Shown here: positions 1 through 8,098 of the stretch, one piece after another
How positions within the stretch are numbered: position 1 is the first letter of the stretch
Layout: every line of letters begins with the position of its first letter
Origin: JBBTXG01 sp038062375
GTDB taxonomy: Bacteria; Patescibacteriota; Minisyncoccia; Minisyncoccales; UBA10102
NCBI GenBank assembly: GCA_038062375.1
Contig: JBBTXG010000002.1
Span: 1-60,736 of the forward strand
DNA length: 60,736 nucleotides
Direction: 5' to 3'
Notes under the pieces: generated by a model
Told to the model about the DNA's origin: nothing
Database searches by the model: none
The model's input: the letters and a program-made list of their open reading frames with translations, nothing else
Position numbers and translations under genes: made by a program

Positions 1-140
1 TTTGTAACCATAAGGGTATTTTAACTCCTCTTGGTTACGAAACGCACTAATTACCTTACTTTATTTTATATTCTTATCTTCGACTCACTTTTATTATACC
101 TCAAATTCAAGCCCCTGCATAGTGCGTCTATCAGAGCACA

Positions 141-165
141 AAAGGAAAACTCCCCTTGCGGGGAG
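141..165 (-). terminator. Rho-independent terminator after groEL
   Basis: Read on the minus strand, CTCCCC, loop GCAA and GGGGAG form a 6-bp GC-only stem followed by TTTTCCTTTT. It lies about 50 nt past the groEL stop, so it probably ends the groES-groEL transcript. Positions 1-140, to the left, hold no gene I can support; a 7-bp inverted repeat GTAACCA/TGGTTAC lies at 4-38. Confidence 0.8.
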
Positions 166-213
166 CTTTCGAGTTTTTCTTTGCCTATTCTGCCTTTAGC
201 CAGCTTAGCTTGG

Positions 214-1851
214 TTAGTATTCCGGCATTCCTCCCATGCCTCCGGGCATACCACCTGGCATACCCTTACCTTCTTTCTCTGGAAGTTCAGCAACCACAAC
301 TTCCATGGTCAAGAGCATCGAAGCCGCAGAAACCGCGCTCTCTAACGCCACCCGAACCACTTTCGTGGGGTCCACAACGCCAGACTGAACCAAATCTTCA
401 AAATTGTCTGTTGCGGCGTTGTACCCAAATCCACCTTCTTTCTTTGCCACCTCGGCTGCAATCACCGCCCCATCTTTTCCTGCATTCTCGGCAATCTGCC
501 GAATCGGCTCTTCTAACGCTCTTCTCAAAATCTTCACTGCTACCTGTTCCTCGGGATCTTGGAGCTCAAACCTATCGAGTTCCTTCACTGCCCTTAAAAG
601 CGCAACGCCGCCTCCGGGCACAATCCCTTCTTCCACTGCAGCTCTCGTGGCGTTCAAAGCGTCTTCCGTCTTATGTTGTCTTGACTTCTGCGCAACTTCC
701 GTAGGCGCTCCAACCTTGACCACCGCAACTCCGCCCGCAAGTTTTGCGAGGCGCTCTTGGAGTTTCTCTTTATCAAACTCCGATGTGGTTTCTTTCAACA
801 CTGTTCGAATCTGCCTAATCCGTGCTTCGATTTTTTCTCTGTCTCCCCTCCCTTCAATCACTGTGGTGTTATCTTTTGTGGCGATTATTTTTCTCGCAGA
901 GCCAAGAGAGACCAAATCCACTTTATCTAATTTCAATCCAACCTCATCGGAGATCACTTGGCCACCGGTTATCGTCGCAATATCTCCGAGCATCTCTTTC
1001 TTTCGGTCGCCAAAACCAGGAGCTTTCACTGCGATCGTATTAAAGATGCCGCGCAGTTTGTTCACCACCAATGTCGCTAACGCATCCCCTTCGACCTCGT
1101 CTGCAATGATCACAAGTTCTTTTTTGCCGGTCTTTGCAACAGCTTCCAGCGTGGGAAGAATATCCTGGATCGAAGAAATTTTCCTGTCCGTAATCAAAAT
1201 ATAGGCATCCTCTAACACTGCCTCCATACGTTCTGCATTCGTCACCATATAGGGAGAAATGTAGCCTCGATCAAACTGCAAGCCCTTTACGATCTCCTTT
1301 TGGATACCCAGTGTTTGAGACTCTTCCACCGTAACAACCCCATCCTTTCCTACTTCGGTCATCACTTCTGCGATCAAATTTCCAAGCTCTCGATCTTCCG
1401 CAGAAATCGTTGCAACCTGCGCCATCTCCTCTTTTAACGACACTGGATGAGACATTTGCTTTAAGAATGCAACGACTTTCTCACATGCTTTCTCCAATCC
1501 CCTTCTCAAGGCAATGGGATTGGCTCCCGCAGTAACATTCTTTAATCCTTCAGTGGTGATTGCCTGCGCGAGAACCGTCGCAGTAGTAGTTCCGTCTCCT
1601 GCAACATCATTTGCTTTTGAGGCGACTTCTTTCGTGATCTCCGCTCCGATATTCTCGATCTTATCCTCCAATTCGATCTTCTTTGCGATCGTTACTCCAT
1701 CGTTCGTGATGGTAGGGCTGCCAAATCCCTCATCGAGCACCACGTTGCGGCCTTTCGGACCCAAGGTTACTTTCACTGCGTTTGCCACTTTATCTACTCC
1801 TGTTCTAAGTTTCCTCCGAGCTTCTTCACCATATAAAATTTGTTTTGCCAT
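214..1851 (-). CDS. groEL: Chaperonin GroEL (Hsp60)
   Basis: A 545-residue chaperonin subunit that assembles into the double-ring folding chamber and works with GroES in the cytoplasm. The start MAKQILYGEEARRKL, the nucleotide-binding stretches LGPKGRNVVLD and DGTTTATVLA, and the flexible Gly-Gly-Met tail ending GGMPGGMGGMPEY are all diagnostic, and the length is normal. The gene follows groES with a 24-nt gap, so the two form one operon controlled by the CIRCE element upstream of groES. A terminator lies just downstream. Nothing is missing or odd. Confidence 0.98.
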   Translation of the reverse strand: MAKQILYGEEARRKLRTGVDKVANAVKVTLGPKGRNVVLDEGFGSPTITNDGVTIAKKIELEDKIENIGAEITKEVASKANDVAGDGTTTATVLAQAITTEGLKNVTAGANPIALRRGLEKACEKVVAFLKQMSHPVSLKEEMAQVATISAEDRELGNLIAEVMTEVGKDGVVTVEESQTLGIQKEIVKGLQFDRGYISPYMVTNAERMEAVLEDAYILITDRKISSIQDILPTLEAVAKTGKKELVIIADEVEGDALATLVVNKLRGIFNTIAVKAPGFGDRKKEMLGDIATITGGQVISDEVGLKLDKVDLVSLGSARKIIATKDNTTVIEGRGDREKIEARIRQIRTVLKETTSEFDKEKLQERLAKLAGGVAVVKVGAPTEVAQKSRQHKTEDALNATRAAVEEGIVPGGGVALLRAVKELDRFELQDPEEQVAVKILRRALEEPIRQIAENAGKDGAVIAAEVAKKEGGFGYNAATDNFEDLVQSGVVDPTKVVRVALESAVSAASMLLTMEVVVAELPEKEGKGMPGGMPGGMGGMPEY

Positions 1852-1875
1852 GTTTCTTTATTCCTTATTCCTTTG

Positions 1876-2169
1876 TTACTTCTCTAAAATCGCAAGGATG
1901 TCCTCCTCTTTTGCAATGAGGTATTCTTTATCGTCAATTTTCACCTCATTGGGACCATATTTGGTAAAGAGAACAAGATCCCCTGTCTTCACATCAAGGG
2001 GTACGACCTTTCCCTCATCTGTCTTTCTTCCAGGCCCCACGGCAATTATCTTGCCTTGTTCTGGCCTTTCTTTCTCTACGGTCTCTGGCAATAGAATCCC
2101 TGACTTTGTCTTTTCCTCTTGCCGGAGAGGTTCGATCACTACGTGATCTGAAAGTGGTTTGATATTCAT
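1876..2169 (-). CDS. groES: Co-chaperonin GroES (Hsp10)
   Basis: A 97-residue co-chaperonin that caps GroEL. It starts MNIKPLSDHVVIEP, the usual GroES beginning, and contains the typical GKIIAVGPG and KTGDLVLFTKYGPNEVKIDDKEYL segments. An upstream in-frame start would add 15 residues unlike the family, so the ATG at 2169 is preferred. No Shine-Dalgarno is visible before it. Instead a TATAAT box lies at 2174-2179, four bases from the ATG, which suggests that part of the transcription is leaderless. A further promoter and a CIRCE operator lie upstream. Confidence 0.97.
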   Translation of the reverse strand: MNIKPLSDHVVIEPLRQEEKTKSGILLPETVEKERPEQGKIIAVGPGRKTDEGKVVPLDVKTGDLVLFTKYGPNEVKIDDKEYLIAKEEDILAILEK

Positions 2170-2173
2170 TACT

Positions 2174-2179
2174 ATTATA
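2174..2179 (-). promoter_or_regulatory. TATAAT box abutting the groES start
   Basis: A perfect TATAAT on the minus strand ends four bases before the groES ATG. Transcription would start at or just inside the start codon, giving a leaderless mRNA. The -35 position (about 2197-2202, CGATTG) matches poorly, so this is a candidate second promoter only. The same arrangement is seen before clpB and the GH57 gene. Confidence 0.4.
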
Positions 2180-2207
2180 TGGAAAATTGTGTTTAACAAT
2201 CGGACCT

Positions 2208-2234
2208 TTAGCAATCGAAGGGTTTGAGTGCTAA
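2208..2234 (-). promoter_or_regulatory. CIRCE operator (HrcA binding site)
   Basis: On the plus strand TTAGCAATC, nine bases, then GAGTGCTAA. The CIRCE consensus is TTAGCACTC-N9-GAGTGCTAA, so this copy matches at all positions but one with exact 9-bp spacing. It lies between the upstream promoter and groES, just downstream of the predicted start of transcription, the classic position for HrcA repression. hrcA itself is not in this window. Confidence 0.93.
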
Positions 2235-2246
2235 TCCTTCTACTAC

Positions 2247-2277
2247 TCTATATTAGAGAAGCAAACATCCTTGTCAA
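2247..2277 (-). promoter_or_regulatory. Sigma70-type promoter of groESL
   Basis: On the minus strand a perfect -35 TTGACA (2272-2277) is followed by TATAGA (2247-2252) at 19-bp spacing; TAATAT at 16 bp is an alternative -10. The predicted start near 2240 places the CIRCE element at the beginning of the transcript, as expected for a vegetative promoter repressed by HrcA. Confidence 0.65.
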
Positions 2278-2326
2278 GAGCATGAACAAAACTGCGCTAT
2301 TCGCGCAGTATAAACGTTGCCTTGGC

Positions 2327-4888
2327 CTATCGTCCGTGGCAACGTTTATATTTCTTCCCAGAACCGCAAGGACAAGGATCATTACGGCCTACCTTCACTG
2401 AAGCCATGGGAGATGAGTCCACTTTTGAATTATCAGCAATGCCTAAAGGCCCATTGGAAAAAACTCGGCGCTGGGGAACTGATCTTGCTTGTTGGGTTGC
2501 TATTTGAACTCGCATAATCGAGTTTGCAGTAAGTTCTTCGATTTTGTCGAGCAGCTCACGGAACATCCGATGGCCTTCATTTTTATATTCTACCAGAGGA
2601 TCTTGTTGGCCATACGCACGAAGCCCCACAGAATCGCGCAAATACTCCATATTCTCTAAGTGCTCAACCCATAGAGAATCGATCGCTCGCAGGCTGATAA
2701 TTTTTTCGGCTTGGCGCATATTCTCTTCTCCGAGTTCCTTCTCTTTCTTCTCATAGTCTTCTTCTGTATAACCAAATTTTTTGCATATCGTAAGTACATA
2801 AAATCTCATGCTCTTTGGGTCATTGGGATTTGCCCCGCCATCGAGCTGGGCATCCGGTTCAATGAGTAGATGAGATTTTTCTAAGATTTCTTTTCTCTTT
2901 CGATAGATTGTATCTCTGTGTTTATTGAGTACATCGTCGAACTCAAGCAGATGTTTCCTTGCGTCAAAGTTAAAACCTTCAATTCTTGATTGGGCAGATT
3001 CGATACCATTGGAAACTAACCTATTTTCAATAGGTTGATCTTCGGGAAGACGAAACCTATCCATCAATCCCTTAATTCGATCTCCCCCAAAAATACGAGC
3101 TAAATCATCCTCAAGCGAAATAAAAAACTGTGATGACCCCGGATCACCCTGCCTTCCCCCTCTTCCTCGAAGCTGATTATCAATTCTTCTTGCCTCGTGG
3201 CGTTCGGTTCCGAGCACATGCAATCCCCCGACTTCGCGAACCCTTCGACTTCGCTCAGGGTCATCCTCGGGGTTACCCCCGAGGATGATGTCAACCCCGC
3301 GACCTGCCATGTTTGTTGCAACAGTCACTGCACCGAATTTTCCTGCTTGAGCTATAATTTGAGCCTCCCTTTCATGGTTCTTTGCATTCAGAACCTCGTG
3401 AGGAATTCCTTCTCTCTCAAGCAGTATATGGAGATATTCATTTTTTTGAATGGAGACTGTTCCTACCAAGAGAGGTTGTCCTTTCTCGTGCCTTTCTTTG
3501 ATCTCTTTTACCACTGCATCGAACTTTGCTTTTTCGGTCTTGGAGATTCGATCTGAAAAATCCTGACGAATCATCGGCTTATTCGTAGGAATTACCGCTA
3601 CCTCTAACCCATAGACTTTATGAAACTCTTCTGCTGACGTGGCGGCAGTACCTGTCATGCCCGCTAACTTCTTATACATTCGAAAATAATTCTGAAAAGT
3701 AATGGAGGCTAGCGTGATGGATTCGGGTTGAACTTGTACCCCTTCTTTTGCTTCCAATGCCTGATGAAGTCCTCCTGAATACCTGCGGCCTGACAGTAAG
3801 CGCCCTGTAAATTCATCTACAATAATAACCTCTCCGTTTCGCACCACATAATCCTGATCTCGCTTGAACAACACTTGCGCTTTTAACGCCTGTTCTAAAT
3901 GGTGCACATACTTGATTCCTTTCTCCTGATAGATATCTTTGAGGTTAAGAAAATCCTCTACCTTATTGATGCCAGACTCTGTGATGCTGACTGCCTTTAA
4001 TTTTTCATCAACGGCATAATCAATTTCTTGCTCGAGTCGAGGAATAACTCTGGAAAATTCGACATACCATTGAGAACTCTCCTGATCGGGAGCAGAGATG
4101 ATAAGCGGAGTTCGCGCTTCATCGATAAGAATAGAATCCACTTCATCAATAATCGCAAAATGATGACCGCGCTGCACCTGATGCTCCAGGTCATAGGCCA
4201 TGTTGTCTCGGAGGTAGTCAAAACCAAATTCGTTGTTCGTGCCGTAGGTAATGTCGGCTGCGTATGCCTCCTTACGGCTACAAGGACGAAGATATGTTTC
4301 TTCTACCTTAAAACTTCCGAGAATGTCTCTTCTTGTATCGCGGTCCTGAATCGCGAATTTCGTAATTCTTGATTCTTGATTCTCGGTCGGTTGATAAGCC
4401 GGATCATACAAATAAGCCGCATCGTGCGCGATGCAACCCACGGACAATCCCAACACATGGTATATCTGCCCCATCCACACCGTGTCTCTTTTCGCAAGAT
4501 AATCGTTTACCGTAATAATATGTACTCCCTGTTCTCCGAGCACATTGAGATACGCAGGAAGGGTTGCCGCAAGAGTTTTTCCCTCCCCGGTTTTCATTTC
4601 CGCTATCTTTCCTTCGTGAAGCACAATTCCTCCCATGAGTTGTACATCAAAATGACGCTGGCCAAGCGTCCTTTTTGCTGCTTCTCTTACAAGTGCAAAT
4701 GCTTCGGGCAAAAGCTCATCGAGTAACTGTCCCCGCGCAAATCTTTCTTGTAACTCCAATGTTTTTTCTTTTAATTCGTGGGGCTGGAGGGTTTCAATGG
4801 AATGCTCGCGATTATTAATTTCTCCTACGATGCGCTGAAGGCGCGGGTAGTCTGCTGAAGTCCCAAGAATTTTTGTAAAAATACTCAT
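2327..4888 (-). CDS. secA: Protein translocase ATPase SecA
   Basis: A preprotein translocase motor of about 853 residues that drives secretion through SecYEG. Visible features are Walker A MKTGEGKT near residue 100, the DEAD-like IIDEVDSILIDEARTPLIIS, ATNMAGRGVDI, GTERHEARRIDNQLRGRGGR, and a C-terminal zinc SEC-C motif DPCPCGSGKKYKRCHGR. The start MSIFTKILG is chosen because 19 further upstream residues are unlike the family. Two segments look like repeat-derived insertions: residues about 166-183 (NQESRITKFAIQDRD) and about 543-550 (DPERSRRVRE), the latter encoded by a dispersed palindromic repeat. The frame is intact, so the protein is probably functional. Confidence 0.97.
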   Translation of the reverse strand: MSIFTKILGTSADYPRLQRIVGEINNREHSIETLQPHELKEKTLELQERFARGQLLDELLPEAFALVREAAKRTLGQRHFDVQLMGGIVLHEGKIAEMKTGEGKTLAATLPAYLNVLGEQGVHIITVNDYLAKRDTVWMGQIYHVLGLSVGCIAHDAAYLYDPAYQPTENQESRITKFAIQDRDTRRDILGSFKVEETYLRPCSRKEAYAADITYGTNNEFGFDYLRDNMAYDLEHQVQRGHHFAIIDEVDSILIDEARTPLIISAPDQESSQWYVEFSRVIPRLEQEIDYAVDEKLKAVSITESGINKVEDFLNLKDIYQEKGIKYVHHLEQALKAQVLFKRDQDYVVRNGEVIIVDEFTGRLLSGRRYSGGLHQALEAKEGVQVQPESITLASITFQNYFRMYKKLAGMTGTAATSAEEFHKVYGLEVAVIPTNKPMIRQDFSDRISKTEKAKFDAVVKEIKERHEKGQPLLVGTVSIQKNEYLHILLEREGIPHEVLNAKNHEREAQIIAQAGKFGAVTVATNMAGRGVDIILGGNPEDDPERSRRVREVGGLHVLGTERHEARRIDNQLRGRGGRQGDPGSSQFFISLEDDLARIFGGDRIKGLMDRFRLPEDQPIENRLVSNGIESAQSRIEGFNFDARKHLLEFDDVLNKHRDTIYRKRKEILEKSHLLIEPDAQLDGGANPNDPKSMRFYVLTICKKFGYTEEDYEKKEKELGEENMRQAEKIISLRAIDSLWVEHLENMEYLRDSVGLRAYGQQDPLVEYKNEGHRMFRELLDKIEELTANSIMRVQIATQQARSVPQRRVFSNGPLGIADNSKVDSSPMASVKVGRNDPCPCGSGKKYKRCHGR
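3241..3260. repeat. Dispersed REP-like repeat inside secA
   Basis: The plus strand reads CCCTTCGACTTCGCTCAGGG, the form CCCTGAGCGAAGTCGAAGGG that I know as a dispersed palindromic repeat in many Patescibacteria and Chloroflexi genomes. Here it is translated in frame as DPERSRRVRE within SecA. The next bases, 3261-3288, form a perfect 12-bp hairpin with a TTAC loop, so the whole 3241-3288 segment is structured. Confidence 0.7.
3261..3288. repeat. 12-bp perfect hairpin next to the REP copy
   Basis: TCATCCTCGGGG (3261-3272), loop TTAC and CCCCGAGGATGA (3277-3288) pair completely. One arm encodes part of the conserved SecA segment VDIILGG; the other encodes PEDD, next to the repeat-derived residues. 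It may be part of the same inserted element. Confidence 0.75.
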
Positions 4889-4945
4889 GGTTCGCCGCGA
4901 TTCCTTTTCTATCGCTTCTATCCTATCATTCCGAATCGAAAACAC

Positions 4946-4973
4946 AACACCCCACCATCGCTGGTGGGGTGTT
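4946..4973 (-). terminator. Hairpin terminator between murB and secA
   Basis: AACACCCCACCA, four-base loop and TGGTGGGGTGTT form a perfect 12-bp stem (4946-4957 with 4962-4973). On the minus strand it is followed by GTGTTTTC, a weak U-tract, so it may end the murB transcript. The gap 4989-5146 also holds a 7-bp inverted repeat GATAGCA/TGCTATC (5059-5089) and otherwise nothing convincing. Confidence 0.55.
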
Positions 4974-5146
4974 GAAAGAGTATCAGATTATCTCTTCTTT
5001 TTTTTCTTTGGCATTTGCTTGAGAAATTCGATTTTGAAATTATTGTACATTGGCTGCAGATAGCATCGACTTTACAAATTTTTGCTATCTCCAACAAATC
5101 ATTATTTTATTTTTTCATTCTCCATAACCAATGTCAATGTGGAAAA

Positions 5147-6100
5147 CTACTGTACGTACTCTATTTCAGATTCTAACCCAATAAAAAATTTTTTTTGAAT
5201 GATTTCTTTTACTTTTCTTATCAAAAAAAGAACATCGCGAGAACTTGCGTTTCCCAGATTCACCATATAATTTGGATGCTTCTCTGAAACCTGTGCATTG
5301 CCTTCACGCAATCCCTTGAGTCCTGCCTCCGAAATAAGATATGCGGCGGGTACCACAGGAAATGGATCATTCTTTACGACGTGTTCGATGAATTTTCTAA
5401 GCGCAGCTGGAAATTTTTCGTATTCGTAATTTTTAAAAATGCTTCCTGCATTTGGGTATTCCAAAGGATGTCGGGATTTCCGATAGAGAATGTGGTCTTG
5501 CGCAATCGATTGGATTTTCTCTCGATCCCCTTTCTCGAGCCGAAAATGTGCGGATAGCACAATCCATCCTTCTTCTTTCAATCGAGAAGATCGATAGGAA
5601 AATTGGCATTCTTCTTTTGAAAAAACTTTGAGCTCCCCCTTCCCATCAAGCGCTTCTACGTCAAGGACGTTATCTTTTGTTTCTGATCCAAAAGCTCCTG
5701 CGTTCCCTCGAATAGCCCCTCCGACTGTCCCTGGCAATCCTCCTGCCCATTCAAAACCAACAAGCCCTTTTCTTGCCGTTTCTTCCACAAGCGTAGCTAT
5801 CGAAACACCAGCTTCTGCATGCAACATCGAATCACGAATCTCAAATTTCGAATTTTGAATGTGGATCACCAATCCATCAAATCCCTCATCGCAGATAAGA
5901 AGATTGCTTCCTCCTCCCAAAACGAAAAAGGGGATCTCCAGTTCCCTTGCTCCATGGATTGCTCCAATGATCTCTTCCTTACTCCTCGCAACAAAAAAAT
6001 ATCTCGCAGGACCTCCGATGCGAAATGTTGTATATTCTTTGAGAGATACCCCAAATTGAATACCCGGAAGTTTTTCCTTGAGTAAGTTTTCCTTCTCCAC
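5147..6100 (-). CDS. murB: UDP-N-acetylenolpyruvoylglucosamine reductase MurB
   Basis: An FAD- and NADPH-dependent enzyme that reduces the enolpyruvyl group to give UDP-MurNAc in peptidoglycan synthesis. It has FRIGGPA, VLGGGSNLL, EWAGGLPGTVGGA..GNAGAFG, NAGSIFKN with the catalytic Ser, and a C-terminal SEIEYVQ with the expected Glu. The GTG at 6100 is chosen because AGAGGAGG lies about ten bases upstream and the 63 residues before it are not family-like and run through the terminator of the previous gene. That gives 317 residues, normal for MurB. Residues about 78-93 contain IQNSKFEIRDS, a segment encoded by AATTC/GATTC-type repeats and probably a late insertion in a surface loop. Confidence 0.95.
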   Translation of the reverse strand: MEKENLLKEKLPGIQFGVSLKEYTTFRIGGPARYFFVARSKEEIIGAIHGARELEIPFFVLGGGSNLLICDEGFDGLVIHIQNSKFEIRDSMLHAEAGVSIATLVEETARKGLVGFEWAGGLPGTVGGAIRGNAGAFGSETKDNVLDVEALDGKGELKVFSKEECQFSYRSSRLKEEGWIVLSAHFRLEKGDREKIQSIAQDHILYRKSRHPLEYPNAGSIFKNYEYEKFPAALRKFIEHVVKNDPFPVVPAAYLISEAGLKGLREGNAQVSEKHPNYMVNLGNASSRDVLFLIRKVKEIIQKKFFIGLESEIEYVQ

Positions 6101-6221
6101 TTGGGTCCAACCTCCTCTCAACGTGAAGATTCGACCCAAGGGATCGAGGGCGTAAACTCCAATAAGTAAGACTTTATGAGTGCTGCCCCTCGATCCAATT
6201 TCCATCGTACAAGTTGTAGGG

Positions 6222-6252
6222 TAAAAAAGCAACAAACCCCGCTCGAGTGGGG
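6222..6252 (-). terminator. Terminator after the metallopeptidase gene
   Basis: On the minus strand CCCC, ACTCGAGC and GGGG make an interrupted stem around a CTCGAG core, followed by TTTGTTGCTTTTTT. It lies 56 nt past the stop of the upstream metallopeptidase gene and before the murB start, so it probably ends the polysaccharide-locus transcript. Confidence 0.75.
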
Positions 6253-6307
6253 TCTGCTGCCGTCTTACTGGGAGGCCGAGCACATACATGCTACAGCACT
6301 CATGATT

Positions 6308-8098
6308 CTATTGTACTCCTTGTAACAGAATTGTCAACCCCCGCAATGCATTTATCTTCTTTCTCGTAAGAGACCCCACAAATCCGGTACCCTTCTGCAT
6401 CCCAAGCGGAGCTAAAATCTCTGACGCATATTTCTCCTGGAATCTAATCGCCGCGGCATGGGTGAGTTCAAAGAAGTTGCCCGTAACTAATCTTTCCGGA
6501 TAAATCTCTGTGCCTTGAGACGCAAAAAATTCCTGAAGACATCGTATGTTCTCGTCATCTTGCAATCCGAAAAATAAATCTCTGGCGAATGCGGCGCACC
6601 TACGTGGTTGCTTGCCTTGAGCTACTAGCGCAACTTGGGCTTGGAGTCTCATGACTTCTCTCTTCAAAATCTCTATCTGTTTAGCTAACTCTCCAATGAG
6701 CTTGGCGCGATTGTCTTGGCTCACGCGCTCTTTCCTGTTTGTTTCTTCCTCCCTTTTCTCCAATTCTTCGTTCGTGGTAGCGGCTGTCCAAGAAAAAAGG
6801 TAAGAAGGTTCGGAAGAATCGAAGTTGGGGTTCTCGTTTTGAATAGAGGGAAGGATGACAACAGCAGTGTTCGTAGCCCCGAACTCCTCTACTCGTATCT
6901 TTCCTTTTTGAGTTTTCGTGAGGTCGAAAAAACCAATATCGTACGCTCCCGAATTCTTCTGGATAAGATAAGGCACTTGAAAGCGTACGATGGGATTACC
7001 CTCAAAGGTGATCTCCAAAGCGCCTTTTCCTCCGCTTATCTTATGCCAATTTCCCGCCCAGTTTTTCGTTGGATTTGTTACGGTCAGTTGACTTTCACCA
7101 AACGGCAAAAGGAAACTCGTGAAAGGAAGAATGCGAAGGTTCTGGAGATGTTCGTCTTTGAAACAGTATCGTTCTCCGTAGGAACAATCATTCAGAAATA
7201 CTGCAACCGTCCAATTGGTAAATACTTGAGAAAAGTTCTCTTTCCGCTCACGTTTGGCAAATACCTCGTTGAATGTCGCAATTCCAGCCTTTGGAACTTT
7301 TAGCATCTCAACAAAAGTCTCTGTGCCGTAATGATCAATGAGGTAGCGAAAGAATACGCTCACCACCCCATAATCTTCAGGTAACCCTTTCCATTCGGTC
7401 AACGAATTTCTCGGATTCCCAATAAAATCTTTGATTCTTTTGGAAAAATAGCTTTCTTCAAACTCCTTTTCATACCCCACAAACCACGGAGCCAATTCTG
7501 CAAATCCCTCTTGCATCCATATTTCATCGGAGATGCCTCGGATTCGCTCTTTCTGATTGAAATAAATAAGGTGCATAAACTCGTGCGCAAGGTAATTTTT
7601 TGCCAAAGGAGTTCCAATGGCATCGCTCCCAAGATACACCATTTCCCTCTCGTTGGATCTTGGCGCTTGAAGCTTTGGGTAGCCATCAGCAGTGTTAAAA
7701 TATCCTTTGGCGCCTTGCTTCATTCGATGAATGAGCACCGTGATATGAGCGTCTTTATCAACTCCTGGTCTGTTTTCTGATCCAAAAATCTTCGTAAGAG
7801 TTGGGTAAATCTCTTGCTGAAAATGGACACCTAATCGCCCGAGCGCTTCGCCAACCTCCTGCTTTCCCTCCGGAGGCAATGAATTCCACCACTCATCTTC
7901 AATATAAAAATATAAATCGTCCGTAATGACCTGGAGGGAAGCTGCCACCATACTTCTTTTCTGAAAGTCGAATTCAGGATCAACCAAGAATACGACTCGC
8001 TGGGAAAGCACATCAGCAAAAACAAAAGCCGGCAAAAAGAGAATTGCTAATCCCATCAATGGAATTGTGCTTTTGATGTTCTTCATAATCCTTCTCAT
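6308..8098 (-). CDS. Secreted zinc metallopeptidase with peptidoglycan-binding-like C-terminus
   Basis: A 596-residue exported protein. A signal peptide (residues about 5-29, ending FVFAD) is followed by a metallopeptidase domain with HEFMH at 172-176 and a downstream QEGFAEL that could give the third zinc ligand, as in M30-like gluzincins. Residues about 440-495 look like a coiled coil. The C-terminus (about 500-590) has FQEKYASEILAPLG and GTGFVGSLTRKKINAL, the same module as in the large surface protein at 45761-49219. It overlaps the stop of the capD-like gene by an ATGA; ATG at 8086 is an alternative start. The likely role, by inference, is processing or turnover of surface-layer proteins at the cell wall. 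Confidence 0.82.
   Translation of the reverse strand: MRRIMKNIKSTIPLMGLAILFLPAFVFADVLSQRVVFLVDPEFDFQKRSMVAASLQVITDDLYFYIEDEWWNSLPPEGKQEVGEALGRLGVHFQQEIYPTLTKIFGSENRPGVDKDAHITVLIHRMKQGAKGYFNTADGYPKLQAPRSNEREMVYLGSDAIGTPLAKNYLAHEFMHLIYFNQKERIRGISDEIWMQEGFAELAPWFVGYEKEFEESYFSKRIKDFIGNPRNSLTEWKGLPEDYGVVSVFFRYLIDHYGTETFVEMLKVPKAGIATFNEVFAKRERKENFSQVFTNWTVAVFLNDCSYGERYCFKDEHLQNLRILPFTSFLLPFGESQLTVTNPTKNWAGNWHKISGGKGALEITFEGNPIVRFQVPYLIQKNSGAYDIGFFDLTKTQKGKIRVEEFGATNTAVVILPSIQNENPNFDSSEPSYLFSWTAATTNEELEKREEETNRKERVSQDNRAKLIGELAKQIEILKREVMRLQAQVALVAQGKQPRRCAAFARDLFFGLQDDENIRCLQEFFASQGTEIYPERLVTGNFFELTHAAAIRFQEKYASEILAPLGMQKGTGFVGSLTRKKINALRGLTILLQGVQ

Noticed and set aside
404..1204. 266-codon plus-strand open frame opposite groEL
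   Set aside because: groEL is certain on the other strand, and the plus-strand translation is Ser/Pro-rich without motifs.
4988..5050. 20-codon minus-strand frame ending MPKKKKKR between murB and secA
   Set aside because: No ribosome site, an inverted repeat at the expected leader position, and no family match; most likely chance in an A-rich gap before a terminator.
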